DNA of 64,000 bases from Zhihengliuella sp. ISTPL4 (GCF_002848265.1 NZ_CP025422.1:1518727-1582726); one strand, 5' to 3'; counted from the first letter of the stretch, positions 27,631 through 35,928 are shown. Notes: generated from the letters alone by a model not told the origin. Numbers and translations: made by a program.

Positions 27631-28494
27631 ATGCCTGAGATGCCGGAGGTCGAAGGACTCGTCGCGTTCCTCGGCGAGCGCACGACCGGACGCACGATCA
27701 CCCGTGCCTCCGTGGCCGCGATCGCCGCGCTGAAGACGTACGACCCGCCGATCTCGGCACTGGAAGGCGCGGCGATCACCGGGGCGAAGCGCCGCGGCAA
27801 GTTCGTCGTGCTGTCCTGCGGGTCCGAGCTGCACCTCGTCTTCCACCTGGCGAAGGCCGGATGGCTGCGCTGGTACGACACCCTGCCGACCACGCTCCTC
27901 AAGCCGGGCAAGTCGCCGATCGCGCTGCGGATCGCCCTCGACGACGGCAGCGGTTTCGACCTGACGGAAACCGGGACGAAGAAGTCGCTGGCCGTGTACG
28001 TCGTCCGCGACCCCGCGGAGGTGCCGGGCATCGCCCGCCTCGGCCCGGACCCTCTCGACCCGTCCTTCACCCGCGATGCCTTCGCCGCGCTGCTGGACGA
28101 CCGCCGGATGCAGATCAAGGGCCTGCTCCGCGACCAGGGCGTGATCGCGGGCATCGGCAACGCCTACTCGGACGAGATCCTGCATGCGGCCCGCATGTCG
28201 CCGTACGCGATCGCCGGCACGCTCGACGACGCCGAGGTCGATCGGCTGTTCGCGGCGATGCAGGAGACCCTCGCCGAGGCTGTCGCGGCCGCCGCGGGCA
28301 AGCCTCCGGCTGATCTCAAGGACGCCAAGCGCCGCGGCATGCGGGTGCACGCCCGCCGCGGTGAGGCGTGTCCGGTCTGCGGCGACGAGGTGCGCAGCGT
28401 CTTCTTCGCCGACCGCTCCCTGGAGTACTGCCCGACCTGTCAGACCGGCGGCAAGGTTCTCGCCGACCGGCGGCTGTCCCGCCTGCTCAAGTGA
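27631..28494 (+). CDS. Fpg/Nei-family DNA glycosylase/AP lyase
   Basis: A 287-residue base-excision repair enzyme. After Met removal, Pro-1 and Glu-2 (PEMPEVE) are the catalytic pair; RRGKFVV carries the beta-loop Lys; the helix-two-turn-helix is KGLLRDQGVIAGIGNAYSDE; the C-terminal zinc ribbon is CPVCG...YCPTCQTGGK. The PEM start rather than the usual PEL, and the short DLTETGTKKS region, point to the second actinobacterial Fpg-like lineage rather than canonical MutM; the damaged base it prefers is unknown. A weak leaderless box (CAGGAT, 6 nt before ATG) precedes it. Confidence 0.88.
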   Translation: MPEMPEVEGLVAFLGERTTGRTITRASVAAIAALKTYDPPISALEGAAITGAKRRGKFVVLSCGSELHLVFHLAKAGWLRWYDTLPTTLLKPGKSPIALRIALDDGSGFDLTETGTKKSLAVYVVRDPAEVPGIARLGPDPLDPSFTRDAFAALLDDRRMQIKGLLRDQGVIAGIGNAYSDEILHAARMSPYAIAGTLDDAEVDRLFAAMQETLAEAVAAAAGKPPADLKDAKRRGMRVHARRGEACPVCGDEVRSVFFADRSLEYCPTCQTGGKVLADRRLSRLLK

Positions 28495-28563
28495 GGGGCC
28501 GGGCACGGGCCCTGCCACGGAATGAAACGCGTGCAGACGCGTTGAGTACACTCAGAGCAGCAA

Positions 28564-28704
28564 CGTGCTCCGGGGTCGGTGGGAATCCGAACCGGCGGTG
28601 ACAGTCCGCGAGCGTTCCGAGTGATCGGGATGCCGATCCGGTGGAACTCCGGAACCGACGGTGATGCGAGGAATACCTCGCTAGTCCGGAAGGGAGGCAG
28701 CACG
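28564..28704 (+). ncRNA. FMN riboswitch (RFN element)
   Basis: The conserved FMN-aptamer core is plain: GGGGTCGGTGGGAAT, ACCGGCGGTGACAGTCCGCG, CCGGTGGAACTCCGGAACCG, ACGGTGA and TAGTCCGGAAGGGAGGCAG (all within 28570-28700), closed by GTGCT (28565-28569) with AGCAC (28699-28703). It sits 67 nt upstream of ribD and must make the rib operon FMN-repressible. No T-rich terminator follows; the GAGGA before ribD could be masked instead, so control of translation is more likely. That last point is inference. Confidence 0.96.
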
Positions 28705-28770
28705 AGGCGCACGCGCGTGCGTCCGTTCCGCCACCCTGCAGCGACCCCGAGGCCGCAGAGAGGACGACGG

Positions 28771-29829
28771 ATGGCAGTGACCGCGACAGAGCGCCGCGCG
28801 ATGGATCGCGCGCTCGCCCTCGCGACCCGTGGCCCCCGCGGGATCAACCCGCAGGTGGGCGCCGTGCTCCTCTCCCCCGACGGCGAGGTGCTGGCCGAGG
28901 GCTGGCATCGCGGCTCCGGCACGCCGCACGCAGAAGTCGACGCCCTGTCGAAGCTCGCGCCCGGCGCCGCACGAGGCGCGACCGCGGTCGTCACCCTCGA
29001 ACCCTGCAACCACACCGGCCGTACGGGTCCGTGCGCGCTCGCGCTCATCGACGCCGGCGTGGCCCGGGTCGTCTACGCGCTCGACGACCCCGGTGAGGTC
29101 TCCGGTGGCGGCGCGGAGCGGCTGCGCGCCGCGGGAGTGAGCGTCGAGTCCGGCGAACGAGCCGCGGAGGCGCGCGCGCTGATCGGCGACTGGCTCACCG
29201 CTTCTCGACTCGGCCGTCCGCACGTCACCGTCAAGTGGGCGCAGAGCCTGGACGGCAGGGCTGCGGCGGACGACGGGTCCAGCCAGTGGATCACCGGCCC
29301 GGAGGCCCGCGCCGACGTGCACCGACGACGCGCCGAGGCCGACGCGATCGCGGTCGGCACCGGCACGGTGCTCGCCGACGACCCCGCGCTCACTGCCCGC
29401 ACCGGCGACGAGCTCCTGCCGCACCAGCCCATCCCCGTCGTGATCGGCGCCCGACCGACCCCTGTGGGGGCGGCGGTGCACCGTCATCCGCACACGCCGT
29501 TGTTCTTCGACACGCACGACCCGTCGGCGGTGCTCGCCGACCTGCAAGCCCGCGGGATCCAGACGCTGTTCGTCGAGGGCGGGCCGACGCTCGCCAGCGC
29601 GTTCCTGGCCGCCGGGCTCGCCGATCGGGTGCTCGCGTACGTCGCCCCGGTCCTGCTCGGGGGAAGCCGCCTGGCCCTGACCGACATCGGCGTCGGCTCG
29701 ATCGACGAGGCACGGCGCCTCGTCGTGGACGAATGGCTGCCGTTGGGCGCAGACCTGCTCGCGATCGCGCATCCCGCGGACGCGGACGACCCGGACCGCA
29801 CGGGCCCGGAGAAGGAGGGAAGCCTCTGA
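28771..29829 (+). CDS. ribD: Bifunctional pyrimidine deaminase/reductase RibD
   Basis: A 352-residue enzyme for steps 2 and 3 of riboflavin synthesis. The deaminase domain has the zinc motif PHAEVDAL and LEPCNHTGRTGPC; the reductase domain has VTVKWAQSLDGRAAADDGSS, ITGPEARADVHRRRAEADAI (in part) and FVEGGPTLASAFL. ATG 28771 with GAGGACGACGG upstream is the only start consistent with the deaminase domain; the frame is open through the riboswitch but that is not coding. First gene of the rib operon; its stop overlaps the ribE ATG (TGATG). Confidence 0.96.
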   Translation: MAVTATERRAMDRALALATRGPRGINPQVGAVLLSPDGEVLAEGWHRGSGTPHAEVDALSKLAPGAARGATAVVTLEPCNHTGRTGPCALALIDAGVARVVYALDDPGEVSGGGAERLRAAGVSVESGERAAEARALIGDWLTASRLGRPHVTVKWAQSLDGRAAADDGSSQWITGPEARADVHRRRAEADAIAVGTGTVLADDPALTARTGDELLPHQPIPVVIGARPTPVGAAVHRHPHTPLFFDTHDPSAVLADLQARGIQTLFVEGGPTLASAFLAAGLADRVLAYVAPVLLGGSRLALTDIGVGSIDEARRLVVDEWLPLGADLLAIAHPADADDPDRTGPEKEGSL

Positions 29830-30497
29830 TGTTCACCGGAATCATCGAGGAGATCGGCGAGATCACCGCCATCACCGAGTCGGGCGACGGCTGGCGACTC
29901 ACGGTGCGCGCCCCGAAGGCGGCCGCGGACGCCGTGCACGGGGAATCGATCGCCGTCTCCGGCGTGTGCCTCACCGTCGTCGGCTCCACCGCCGAGACCT
30001 TCGACGCCGATGTCATGAAGCAGACGCTCGATGTCGCGGCCCTGGGCACGGCCACCGTCGGCACCAGGGTGAACATCGAGAAGGCGATGCCCGTGGGTGC
30101 GCGGCTCGGCGGGCACATCGTGCAGGGGCACGTCGACGGCACCGGCGTCGTGCTCGAGGTGCGCCCGGGCGCGCAGTGGAGCGTCCTGCGGATCAGTCTT
30201 CCGGACGACCTCGCGCCGCTCGTCGTCGACAAGGGGTCGATCTCGGTCGACGGGACCTCGCTGACGGTGAGTGCGGTGAGCCCTTCGACCCCTTCGACAG
30301 GCTCAGCGACCCAGGACGGCTCAGGAACCAGGGGCGGGCACTGGTTCGAGGTGTCGCTCATCCCGGAGACCCTGGCGGCGACCACCCTCGGTACCCGCGC
30401 GGTCGGCGACCGCGTGAACCTCGAGACCGACATCCTCGCGCGGCACGTCGAGCGCCTGCTCGCGTTCCGCGCCGCACCGGAAGGGGGCTCGCGATGA
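29829..30497 (+). CDS. ribE: Riboflavin synthase alpha chain, with a small in-frame insertion
   Basis: A 222-residue enzyme that dismutates two lumazines to riboflavin. The duplicated barrels begin MFTGIIEEIGEI and GHIVQGHVDGTGVV; GVCLTVV and GTSLTVSAVS are the ligand loops. Between SLTVSAVS and WFEVSLIPETL lie about 20 extra residues (SPSTPSTGSATQDGSGTRGG), where relatives have a tight turn; they are encoded by the 17-nt dispersed repeat and a partial duplicate. The reading frame is kept. Start overlaps the ribD stop, stop overlaps the ribBA start. Confidence 0.95.
   Translation: MFTGIIEEIGEITAITESGDGWRLTVRAPKAAADAVHGESIAVSGVCLTVVGSTAETFDADVMKQTLDVAALGTATVGTRVNIEKAMPVGARLGGHIVQGHVDGTGVVLEVRPGAQWSVLRISLPDDLAPLVVDKGSISVDGTSLTVSAVSPSTPSTGSATQDGSGTRGGHWFEVSLIPETLAATTLGTRAVGDRVNLETDILARHVERLLAFRAAPEGGSR
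30281..30305 (+). repeat. Dispersed repeat copy inside ribE
   Basis: CCCCTTCGACAGGCTCA at 30289-30305, preceded by a partial copy CCCTTCGACC at 30281-30290. Same 17-mer as in ppc. Confidence 0.85.
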
Positions 30498-31762
30498 GCC
30501 TGGCAACCATCCCCGAGGCCCTGGAGGCGCTGCGCGCCGGCCGGCCCGTGCTCGTGGCCGACGACGAGAACCGCGAGAACGAGGGCGACGTCGTCCTCTC
30601 CGCCGAGCTCGCCACCCCCGAATGGGTGGCGTGGACGGTGCGCTGGTCGTCCGGCTTCATCTGCGCGCCGATGCCCACCGACCTCGCGGACAGCCTCAAC
30701 CTCCCGCCGATGGTCGCGGCCAGTGAAGACGCCCGCTCCACCGCCTATACCGTGAGCGTCGACGCCGCGGAAGGGGTGACGACGGGGATCAGCGCGAGCG
30801 ACCGCGCGCACACCCTCAACGTTCTGGCCGATCCGTCCTCGACGGCGACGAGCATCATCCGCCCCGGCCACGTGCTGCCGCTCCGGGCCGTCGACGGCGG
30901 TGTTCGCGAGCGCAGCGGTCACACCGAGGCCGCGGTCGAGCTCATGAAGCTCGCCGGCCTCCGGCCCGTCGGCGCGATCGCGGAAGTCGTCGCCGAGGAC
31001 GGCAGCATGATGCGGCTTCCCGGGCTCCTCGATCTGGGCGCCCGCGACGGCGTGCCGGTCATCACGATCGAGCAGCTCATCGCGCACCTCAACGAGATCG
31101 ACCCGGACGGAGCGACACCGGCCGCCCTGCGCGGGCGCCGCGTGAGCCTCCGTGCCGACGCCACCGTGCCCACCGACCACGGCACGTTCCGCTTCCTCGC
31201 CTACAAGGATCGCGTCACCGGTACCGACCACATCGCGGTCGTGTCGGGCGAGCCCACCGAGACGGCCCTCGTGCGCGTGCACTCCGAGTGCCTGACCGGC
31301 GAGGCGTTCGGCTCCCAGAAATGTGAGTGCGGGCCGCAGCTCGACGCCGCGCTGGACGCGATCGACCGCGAGGGCGGCATCGTCATCTACATGCGCGGGC
31401 ACGAGGGGCGCGGCATCGGACTCATCAACAAGCTGCGGGCTTACAGCCTGCAGGAGGACGGCCTGGACACCGTCGACGCGAACCTGGCACTGGGGCTCCC
31501 GGCGGACGCCCGCGACTACGCCGCGGCGGCCGGGATCCTCACCGACCTGGGCGTCTCGAAGGTCCGGCTGCTCACCAACAACACCGACAAGGTGAACAAG
31601 CTGCGCGAGCTCGGCCTCGACGTCGTCGAGCAGGTGCCGCTGATCGTGGGCGTGGGCCCGAACAACCACCAGTACCTGGAGACCAAGCGCGACCGCATGG
31701 GCCACATCATCGGTGAAGCAGAGCTCGCCGAGGCCCTCGCGGCGGGAAAGGACGAGGAATGA
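30494..31762 (+). CDS. ribBA: Bifunctional DHBP synthase / GTP cyclohydrolase II
   Basis: A 422-residue fusion making both riboflavin precursors. The DHBP synthase half (1-205) has VADDENRENEGDVV and the RSGHTEAAVELMKLAG signature. The cyclohydrolase II half has zinc ligands in SECLTGEAFGSQKCECGPQL and the catalytic YMRGHEGRGIGL. ATG 30494 overlaps the ribE stop (ATGA) and its own stop overlaps ribH in the same way, so translation is coupled throughout the operon. Confidence 0.97.
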   Translation: MSLATIPEALEALRAGRPVLVADDENRENEGDVVLSAELATPEWVAWTVRWSSGFICAPMPTDLADSLNLPPMVAASEDARSTAYTVSVDAAEGVTTGISASDRAHTLNVLADPSSTATSIIRPGHVLPLRAVDGGVRERSGHTEAAVELMKLAGLRPVGAIAEVVAEDGSMMRLPGLLDLGARDGVPVITIEQLIAHLNEIDPDGATPAALRGRRVSLRADATVPTDHGTFRFLAYKDRVTGTDHIAVVSGEPTETALVRVHSECLTGEAFGSQKCECGPQLDAALDAIDREGGIVIYMRGHEGRGIGLINKLRAYSLQEDGLDTVDANLALGLPADARDYAAAAGILTDLGVSKVRLLTNNTDKVNKLRELGLDVVEQVPLIVGVGPNNHQYLETKRDRMGHIIGEAELAEALAAGKDEE

Positions 31763-32232
31763 GCGGCGCCGGAGCACCCAAGACGGGGAACATCGACGGG
31801 CGGGGGCTGGAGGTCGTCGTGATCGCCGGCACCTGGCACGAGGTGATCTCGAACGGCCTGATCGCCGGCGCCCAGCGGGTGCTCGACGAGGCCGGAGCGA
31901 CGCATCGCCTCGTGCGGGTGCCCGGTTCGTTCGAGCTCGCCGTGGCCGCGCAGGCCGCCTTCGCGGGCGGTGCGGACGCGGTGGTCGCCCTCGGGGTCAT
32001 CATCCGCGGCGGCACGCCGCACTTCGAGTACGTCTCGGCCGCGGCGACCGACGGCCTCACCCGGGTCTCCCTCGATGCCGGCAAGCCGGTCGGGTTCGGG
32101 CTGCTCACGCTCGACGACGAGAAGCAGGGGCTGGACCGCGCAGGCCTGGAAGGCTCGAAGGAGGACAAGGGGGCGGAGGCCGCGGATGCCGCTCTGCGCA
32201 CCGCCCTCGTGATCCGCGAACTGCGCGACTGA
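31759..32232 (+). CDS. ribH: 6,7-dimethyl-8-ribityllumazine synthase
   Basis: A 157-residue lumazine synthase that self-assembles into capsid-like shells in many bacteria. VRVPGSFELAVAAQAAF and ALGVIIRGGTPHFEYVS are the substrate-binding loops; VGFGLLTLDDEKQGLDRAG closes the site. Final gene of the rib operon, with a 4-nt ATGA overlap with ribBA. Confidence 0.97.
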   Translation: MSGAGAPKTGNIDGRGLEVVVIAGTWHEVISNGLIAGAQRVLDEAGATHRLVRVPGSFELAVAAQAAFAGGADAVVALGVIIRGGTPHFEYVSAAATDGLTRVSLDAGKPVGFGLLTLDDEKQGLDRAGLEGSKEDKGAEAADAALRTALVIRELRD

Positions 32233-32305
32233 CTCCCTCCGCCTCGCGCCGGATCGCCGGCGCGAGGTCAGGCGTGCCTTGGTGGCGGGGAACGCCGCGC
32301 TCTCG

Positions 32306-32311
32306 TACGGT
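32306..32311 (+). promoter_or_regulatory. Leaderless -10 of the small membrane gene
   Basis: TACGGT, then GAGGGC, then ATG 32318. Confidence 0.55.
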
Positions 32312-32317
32312 GAGGGC

Positions 32318-32671
32318 ATGGAGACCCTGCGCCTGATCGTCGTGTTCATCCACCTCATCGGCTTCGCCGTGTTGTTCGGCGCCTGGGCGGCGCAGGCCTT
32401 CGGAGGCAAGCGGCAGATCACTCGTCTCATGGACTATGGTCTGTTGATCGCCGGTGTCGCCGGCCTCGCCCTCGCCGCCCCGTGGGGCATCGAGTACGAC
32501 CTCAACTACGTCAAGATCGGCGCCAAGCTCGTCGTGCTCGTCGTCATCGGCGCCCTCCTCGGGATCGGCTCGGCGCGGCAGAAGCGTGGCGAGGGCGTCC
32601 CCTCCGCCGTGTTCTGGCTCATCGGCATCCTCACACTCGCGAACGCGGGCATGGCGGTCATCTGGCGCTGA
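32318..32671 (+). CDS. Small four-helix integral membrane protein
   Basis: A 117-residue protein that is almost all membrane: helices at about 5-27, 38-55, 65-85 and 94-116, starting METLRLIVVFIHLIGFAVLF. His in the first helix and the general layout resemble the small DUF2269/CopD-like membrane proteins of actinobacteria, but I cannot assign a family with certainty. It is monocistronic, 85 nt after ribH, from its own leaderless promoter, and converges on the 167-residue gene at 32691. Confidence 0.7.
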   Translation: METLRLIVVFIHLIGFAVLFGAWAAQAFGGKRQITRLMDYGLLIAGVAGLALAAPWGIEYDLNYVKIGAKLVVLVVIGALLGIGSARQKRGEGVPSAVFWLIGILTLANAGMAVIWR

Positions 32672-32690
32672 GGCACCCGCGCGGAGAGGC

Positions 32691-33194
32691 TCAGCTCCCG
32701 CGGAGGCGTTGCCAGAGCAGGGCACTGAGATTGCCGGTACCGGCAGCGTGGATGCGTTGTCCGTTGCGCCCGCCGCGGGCGAACGTCGCCGTCACGCCGG
32801 GTGGGACGGCGGAGGCGTCGACCGGACGCCCCCGCCATCGGCAGTCGCGGACATGCACGAGGTCTGCCTCCGCCGCCGCCGGATCATCGTCATAGCGCCA
32901 CGGCCCCACCAGGCACCCGAGCCAGAACAGCCCGTCCTCGTCCCGCGTCCAGACGAACGCCCCTTCGGGCACCGCCGCGAACCGTTCCAATCGACCGGCG
33001 GCCCGCTCCCCATAGCGGGCGTCGACGGCAGCGAGCGCGGCCGCGAGAGAGCGGGGCGCACGGTCGAGCCGTCCGCCCATCCCGCAGACACCGACCGTCA
33101 GGGCCCGCTCGACGGCGAGGCCCCGCGGCACCGCATCGTCATGGGAGCGCATGGGCACCCGGTAGACGATGGGCTCAGCGCCGTCGTCCGTCAT
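32691..33194 (-). CDS. Protein of unknown function coupled to a phosphodiesterase
   Basis: A 167-residue soluble protein with no domain I can name. It has a run of aromatic and charged residues in its middle (FVWTRDEDGLFWLGCLVGPW near 92) and a conserved-looking end, FARGGRNGQRIHAAGTGNL. The pattern 'FWLG.L.GPWRYD' weakly recalls small PUA/EVE-like reader modules found beside restriction enzymes; this is a guess. ATG 33194 overlaps the phosphodiesterase stop by 4 nt (ATGA), so the two are made together. The frame extends upstream but the overlap decides the start. Confidence 0.6.
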   Translation of the reverse strand: MTDDGAEPIVYRVPMRSHDDAVPRGLAVERALTVGVCGMGGRLDRAPRSLAAALAAVDARYGERAAGRLERFAAVPEGAFVWTRDEDGLFWLGCLVGPWRYDDDPAAAEADLVHVRDCRWRGRPVDASAVPPGVTATFARGGRNGQRIHAAGTGNLSALLWQRLRGS

Positions 33195-33688
33195 GCGACG
33201 GGCACCAGCGTCGCCTCCACGTTCCGACCGTCGATGTCGACGCGCATCATCGTGTGCACCGGCTGACGGCGGCGGTCGGTGGGAGATCCGGGGTTGAGCA
33301 GTCGCAGACCGTTCGGCGTGACGGTGTCCCAGGGGATGTGCGAGTGACCGAACACCAGCACGTCGGCGTCGGGGAACGCGAGGTCCATCCGTCTCTCGCG
33401 CCCGGTCGCGGTACCGGTCTCGTGGATGACGGCGACGGCCGTGTCCTCCACGGTGAACCGCGCGATCTCCGGCAGGACCTGTCGGATCTCCGGGCCGTCG
33501 TTGTTGCCGTGCACCCCGTGGAGGACGCGCGCGCGGGCCTGCAGCAGCTCGACGGTGGCGAGATCCACCCAGTCCCCCGCGTGCACGACGATGTCGGCGT
33601 CGTCGATCGCCCGGAGCACGGCATCCGGCAGCCTCTTCGCCCGCTTCGGGACGTGTGTGTCGGCGAGGAGCAGCATCCGCGTCGTCAT
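33191..33688 (-). CDS. YfcE/MJ0936-type metallophosphoesterase
   Basis: A 165-residue calcineurin-like phosphodiesterase. Metal ligands are visible in order: LLLADTHVPKRAKR (DxH), VVHAGDWVDL (GD), VHGNNDGPEI (GNHD variant, GNND), AVIHETG and VFGHSHIPW (GHxH). Members hydrolyse phosphodiesters such as cyclic or model nucleotides; the natural substrate is unknown. The Asn in place of His in GNND is common in this subfamily. ATG 33688 has CGGAGGGGAATC just upstream. It is divergent from the MHS transporter and coupled to the gene at 32691. Confidence 0.9.
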   Translation of the reverse strand: MTTRMLLLADTHVPKRAKRLPDAVLRAIDDADIVVHAGDWVDLATVELLQARARVLHGVHGNNDGPEIRQVLPEIARFTVEDTAVAVIHETGTATGRERRMDLAFPDADVLVFGHSHIPWDTVTPNGLRLLNPGSPTDRRRQPVHTMMRVDIDGRNVEATLVPVA

Positions 33689-33832
33689 GATTCCCCTCCG
33701 GCCGGTCTCTTCCGACTTTACGCGGCGATACGGACACGCTCCGCCCGGCATGTCATCAACGTCCAGGGAACTCCCAGGAAGGCGTAGACTCGCCCGAGTC
33801 CGTCGGTATACCGGCGGAGGATCGGAGACCCC

Positions 33833-35293
33833 TTGAGCACCGCCACCACCCCCGCGAACCCCCGCTCGCGCGTCATCACCGCGAGCCTCGTCGGCACCAC
33901 CATCGAGTTCTACGACTTCTACGTCTATGCGACGGCGGCCGTGCTCGTCTTCCCGACGCTCTTCTTCCCCAGCACCAACGACACCGCGTCGCTGCTGTCG
34001 TCGTTCGCCGTCTTCGGCGCGGCGATGGTCGCCCGCCCGATCGGCGCCGTCGTCTTCGGACACTTCGGCGACAAGTTCGGACGCAAGGCGACCCTCGTCG
34101 CCTCGCTCCTGACGATGGGCATCGCGACGTTCGTGATCGGTCTCCTGCCGACCTTCCAGCAGATCGGCTGGGTCGCCCCGCTGCTCCTGCTGATCCTCCG
34201 TCTCGCCCAGGGCTTCGCGCTGGGCGGCGAGTGGTCGGGCGCGGCGCTGGTGGCCACCGAGAACGCCCCGAAGGGCAAGCGCGCCTGGTACGGCTCGTTC
34301 CCGCAGCTCGGCGCGCCGCTCGGGTTCATCATCGCCAACGGCATCTTCCTCGCCATCAACTTCGCGCTCCCCCACCCGGAGGACCCGGCGCTGAAGTCGG
34401 AGGCCTTCCTCTCCTGGGGCTGGCGCGTGCCGTTCCTCTTCTCCGCCGTCATGGTCATCATCGGCCTGTGGGTGCGGCTCCGGCTCGTCGAGTCGGACAC
34501 GTTCAAGAAGGCGGAGAAGACCGGGGCCATCCGCAAGCTCCCGCTCGCGACCGTGTTCCGGCACCACTGGAAGCAGCTCATCCTCGGCACGTTCATCATG
34601 CTGGCGACCTACGTGCTGTTCTACCTGATGACGAACTTCACGCTCACCTACGGCACGAAGGCCGCTGACCTGGAGACCGCGTCGGCCGCCGCCCGCGCTG
34701 CCGCGGAGGCGACCGGAAAGGACTTCGACCCGAGCGCGTTCGCGGCGCAGTTCTACCCGGGCCTCGGCTTCGGCTACACGGACTTCGTGCTCATGCAGAT
34801 CATCGGCGTCGTGTTCTTCGGCATCTTCACGCTGCTGTCCGGGCCGATCGCCGACGCCATCGGGCGCCGCAAGCTGCTGCTGTGGGTCACCGGACTCATC
34901 GTCGTCTTCGGCCTGTCGTTCAACATCTTCCTGCTCCCGCAGGCGGACCCGAAGTTCACCGGCGCTCTCACCCAGGCCTTCCTCGTGTTCGGCTTCATGC
35001 TCATGGGCACGACGTTCGGCCCGATGGGCGCCCTCCTGCCGGAGCTCTTCCCGACGAACGTGCGCTACTCCGGCTCGGCGATCGCGTACAACGTGTCGTC
35101 GATCCTCGGTGCGGCCGTGGCGCCGTTCATCGCGGTGGCCCTGTGGGCGGCCGTCGGCGGCGAACCCTGGCTCGTGGGACTGTACCTCTCGTCGATGGCG
35201 GTGCTGACCTTCATCGCGCTCATCTTCACCCCGGAGACGAAGGACCACGACTACGAGGACGACCTCGGTCTCGCCTCCGCCGTCGAACTCTAG
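33833..35293 (+). CDS. MFS transporter, metabolite:H+ symporter (MHS) family
   Basis: A 486-residue symporter with twelve predicted helices. The MHS signature is clear: SLVGTTIEFYDFYVYATAAV in TM1, ARPIGAVVFGHFGDKFGRKA between TM2 and TM3, and RLAQGFALGGEWSGAALVATENAP in TM4; SGPIADAIGRRKLL repeats the loop in the second half. Relatives move proline/betaine, shikimate, citrate or ketoglutarate. The start is TTG 33833, with GGAG at 33822-33825, 7 nt upstream. An insert of about 40 residues with AAARAAAEATGKDFDPSAF lies between TM7 and TM8. A terminator follows directly. Confidence 0.92.
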   Translation: MSTATTPANPRSRVITASLVGTTIEFYDFYVYATAAVLVFPTLFFPSTNDTASLLSSFAVFGAAMVARPIGAVVFGHFGDKFGRKATLVASLLTMGIATFVIGLLPTFQQIGWVAPLLLLILRLAQGFALGGEWSGAALVATENAPKGKRAWYGSFPQLGAPLGFIIANGIFLAINFALPHPEDPALKSEAFLSWGWRVPFLFSAVMVIIGLWVRLRLVESDTFKKAEKTGAIRKLPLATVFRHHWKQLILGTFIMLATYVLFYLMTNFTLTYGTKAADLETASAAARAAAEATGKDFDPSAFAAQFYPGLGFGYTDFVLMQIIGVVFFGIFTLLSGPIADAIGRRKLLLWVTGLIVVFGLSFNIFLLPQADPKFTGALTQAFLVFGFMLMGTTFGPMGALLPELFPTNVRYSGSAIAYNVSSILGAAVAPFIAVALWAAVGGEPWLVGLYLSSMAVLTFIALIFTPETKDHDYEDDLGLASAVEL

Positions 35294-35310
35294 AGTCCGA
35301 CAGAACGACG

Positions 35311-35341
35311 AACGGCTGCACTCCCTCGGGGTGCAGCCGTT
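35311..35341 (+). terminator. Intrinsic terminator of the MHS gene
   Basis: AACGGCTGCAC, 9-nt loop, GTGCAGCCGTT: a perfect 11-bp stem followed by TCTCGTCTTC, 18 nt after the stop. It may also serve the converging vapC remnant. Confidence 0.85.
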
Positions 35342-35362
35342 CTCGTCTTCATCGCCAGACGC

Positions 35363-35748
35363 TCACAGCACCACGACGTCGCAGTACCGGCCCGCCGTCT
35401 TCGCCAGTCGGTGATCGGCCGTGAGCAGAGGGACGTCGAGCGCCTCCGCGAGCGCGACGTAACCGGCGTCGGACGCGGAGACGTCATCGCGCAGCGACCA
35501 GATCCGCGGGATGAGCCGGCGCAGCGGATGGCGGATGATCTGCAACGCCCGAACGCCTCGAGGGCCTCGCGAGCAGCGTGTGCCGGCATCGAGGACCGCA
35601 TCGTGAGTCGGCGCAGCACGGACACGACCTCGATGTCGAGACCCGCGTGTGCATGGAGCTCCTCACCGTGCGTCCAGACCTCCTCGCCGAGCAGGGCCTC
35701 GATCGCCGCCGAGGCATCGATCACGACCGCCTCGGACATCCCGCTCAC
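35363..35748 (-). pseudogene. VapC-type PIN-domain toxin, frameshifted
   Basis: The N-terminal half reads VVIDASAAIEALLGEEVW (first PIN Asp) to AREALEAFGR in one frame from GTG 35748 or ATG 35739. The rest, LQIIRHPLRRLIPRIWSLRD then SASDAGYVALAEALDVPLLTADHRLAK with the second set of PIN acids, is in the +1 frame and ends at 35363. The switch falls near 35545 (GGGCGTTGCAG); one base inserted there would restore about 129 residues. Either this is an inactivated toxin or a sequencing error. It overlaps the end of a very short upstream frame by a GTGA junction, as in VapBC pairs. Confidence 0.8.
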
Positions 35749-35837
35749 CCGCGCTCCTCCCGTTCGCGATCACGGGCGGCGAGGATGCTCTCGCGCAGCA
35801 TGCGACTCATGCGGTCAGGATCGCATGCGCCACGCAT
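35745..35837 (-). CDS. Short frame, possible antitoxin remnant
   Basis: ATG 35837 opens 30 codons ending ARDREREERG-TGA, with the TGA overlapping the vapC GTG. Content is helical and charged (SRMLRESILAARDREREERG). VapB antitoxins are normally 60-80 residues with a DNA-binding N-terminus, which is absent; an in-frame TGA lies just upstream. It is either a truncated antitoxin or chance. Position and coupling are the only support. Confidence 0.35.
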   Translation of the reverse strand: MRGACDPDRMSRMLRESILAARDREREERG

Positions 35838-35869
35838 GCGGACAAGGAATCCCTGTGGACAACCCGCGC

Positions 35870-35915
35870 GTCAACACTTCTTGACAGCAACCCGTGCGTC
35901 AACGAGTATTGACGC
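35870..35915. promoter_or_regulatory. Tandem GTCAA-N6-TTGAC operators with interlocked divergent promoters
   Basis: Dyad 1 is GTCAA-CACTTC-TTGAC (35870-35885). Dyad 2 is GCGTCAA-CGAGTA-TTGACGC (35896-35915); centres are 28 bp apart. Plus-strand promoter: -35 TTGACA (35881-35886), 17-nt spacer, -10 GAGTAT (35904-35909). Minus-strand promoter: -35 TTGACG (complement of 35897-35902), 17-nt spacer, -10 AAGTGT (complement of 35874-35879). Each promoter takes its -35 from one dyad and its -10 from the other. Confidence 0.65.
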
Positions 35916-35928
35916 GAAGGAGGTCCCC

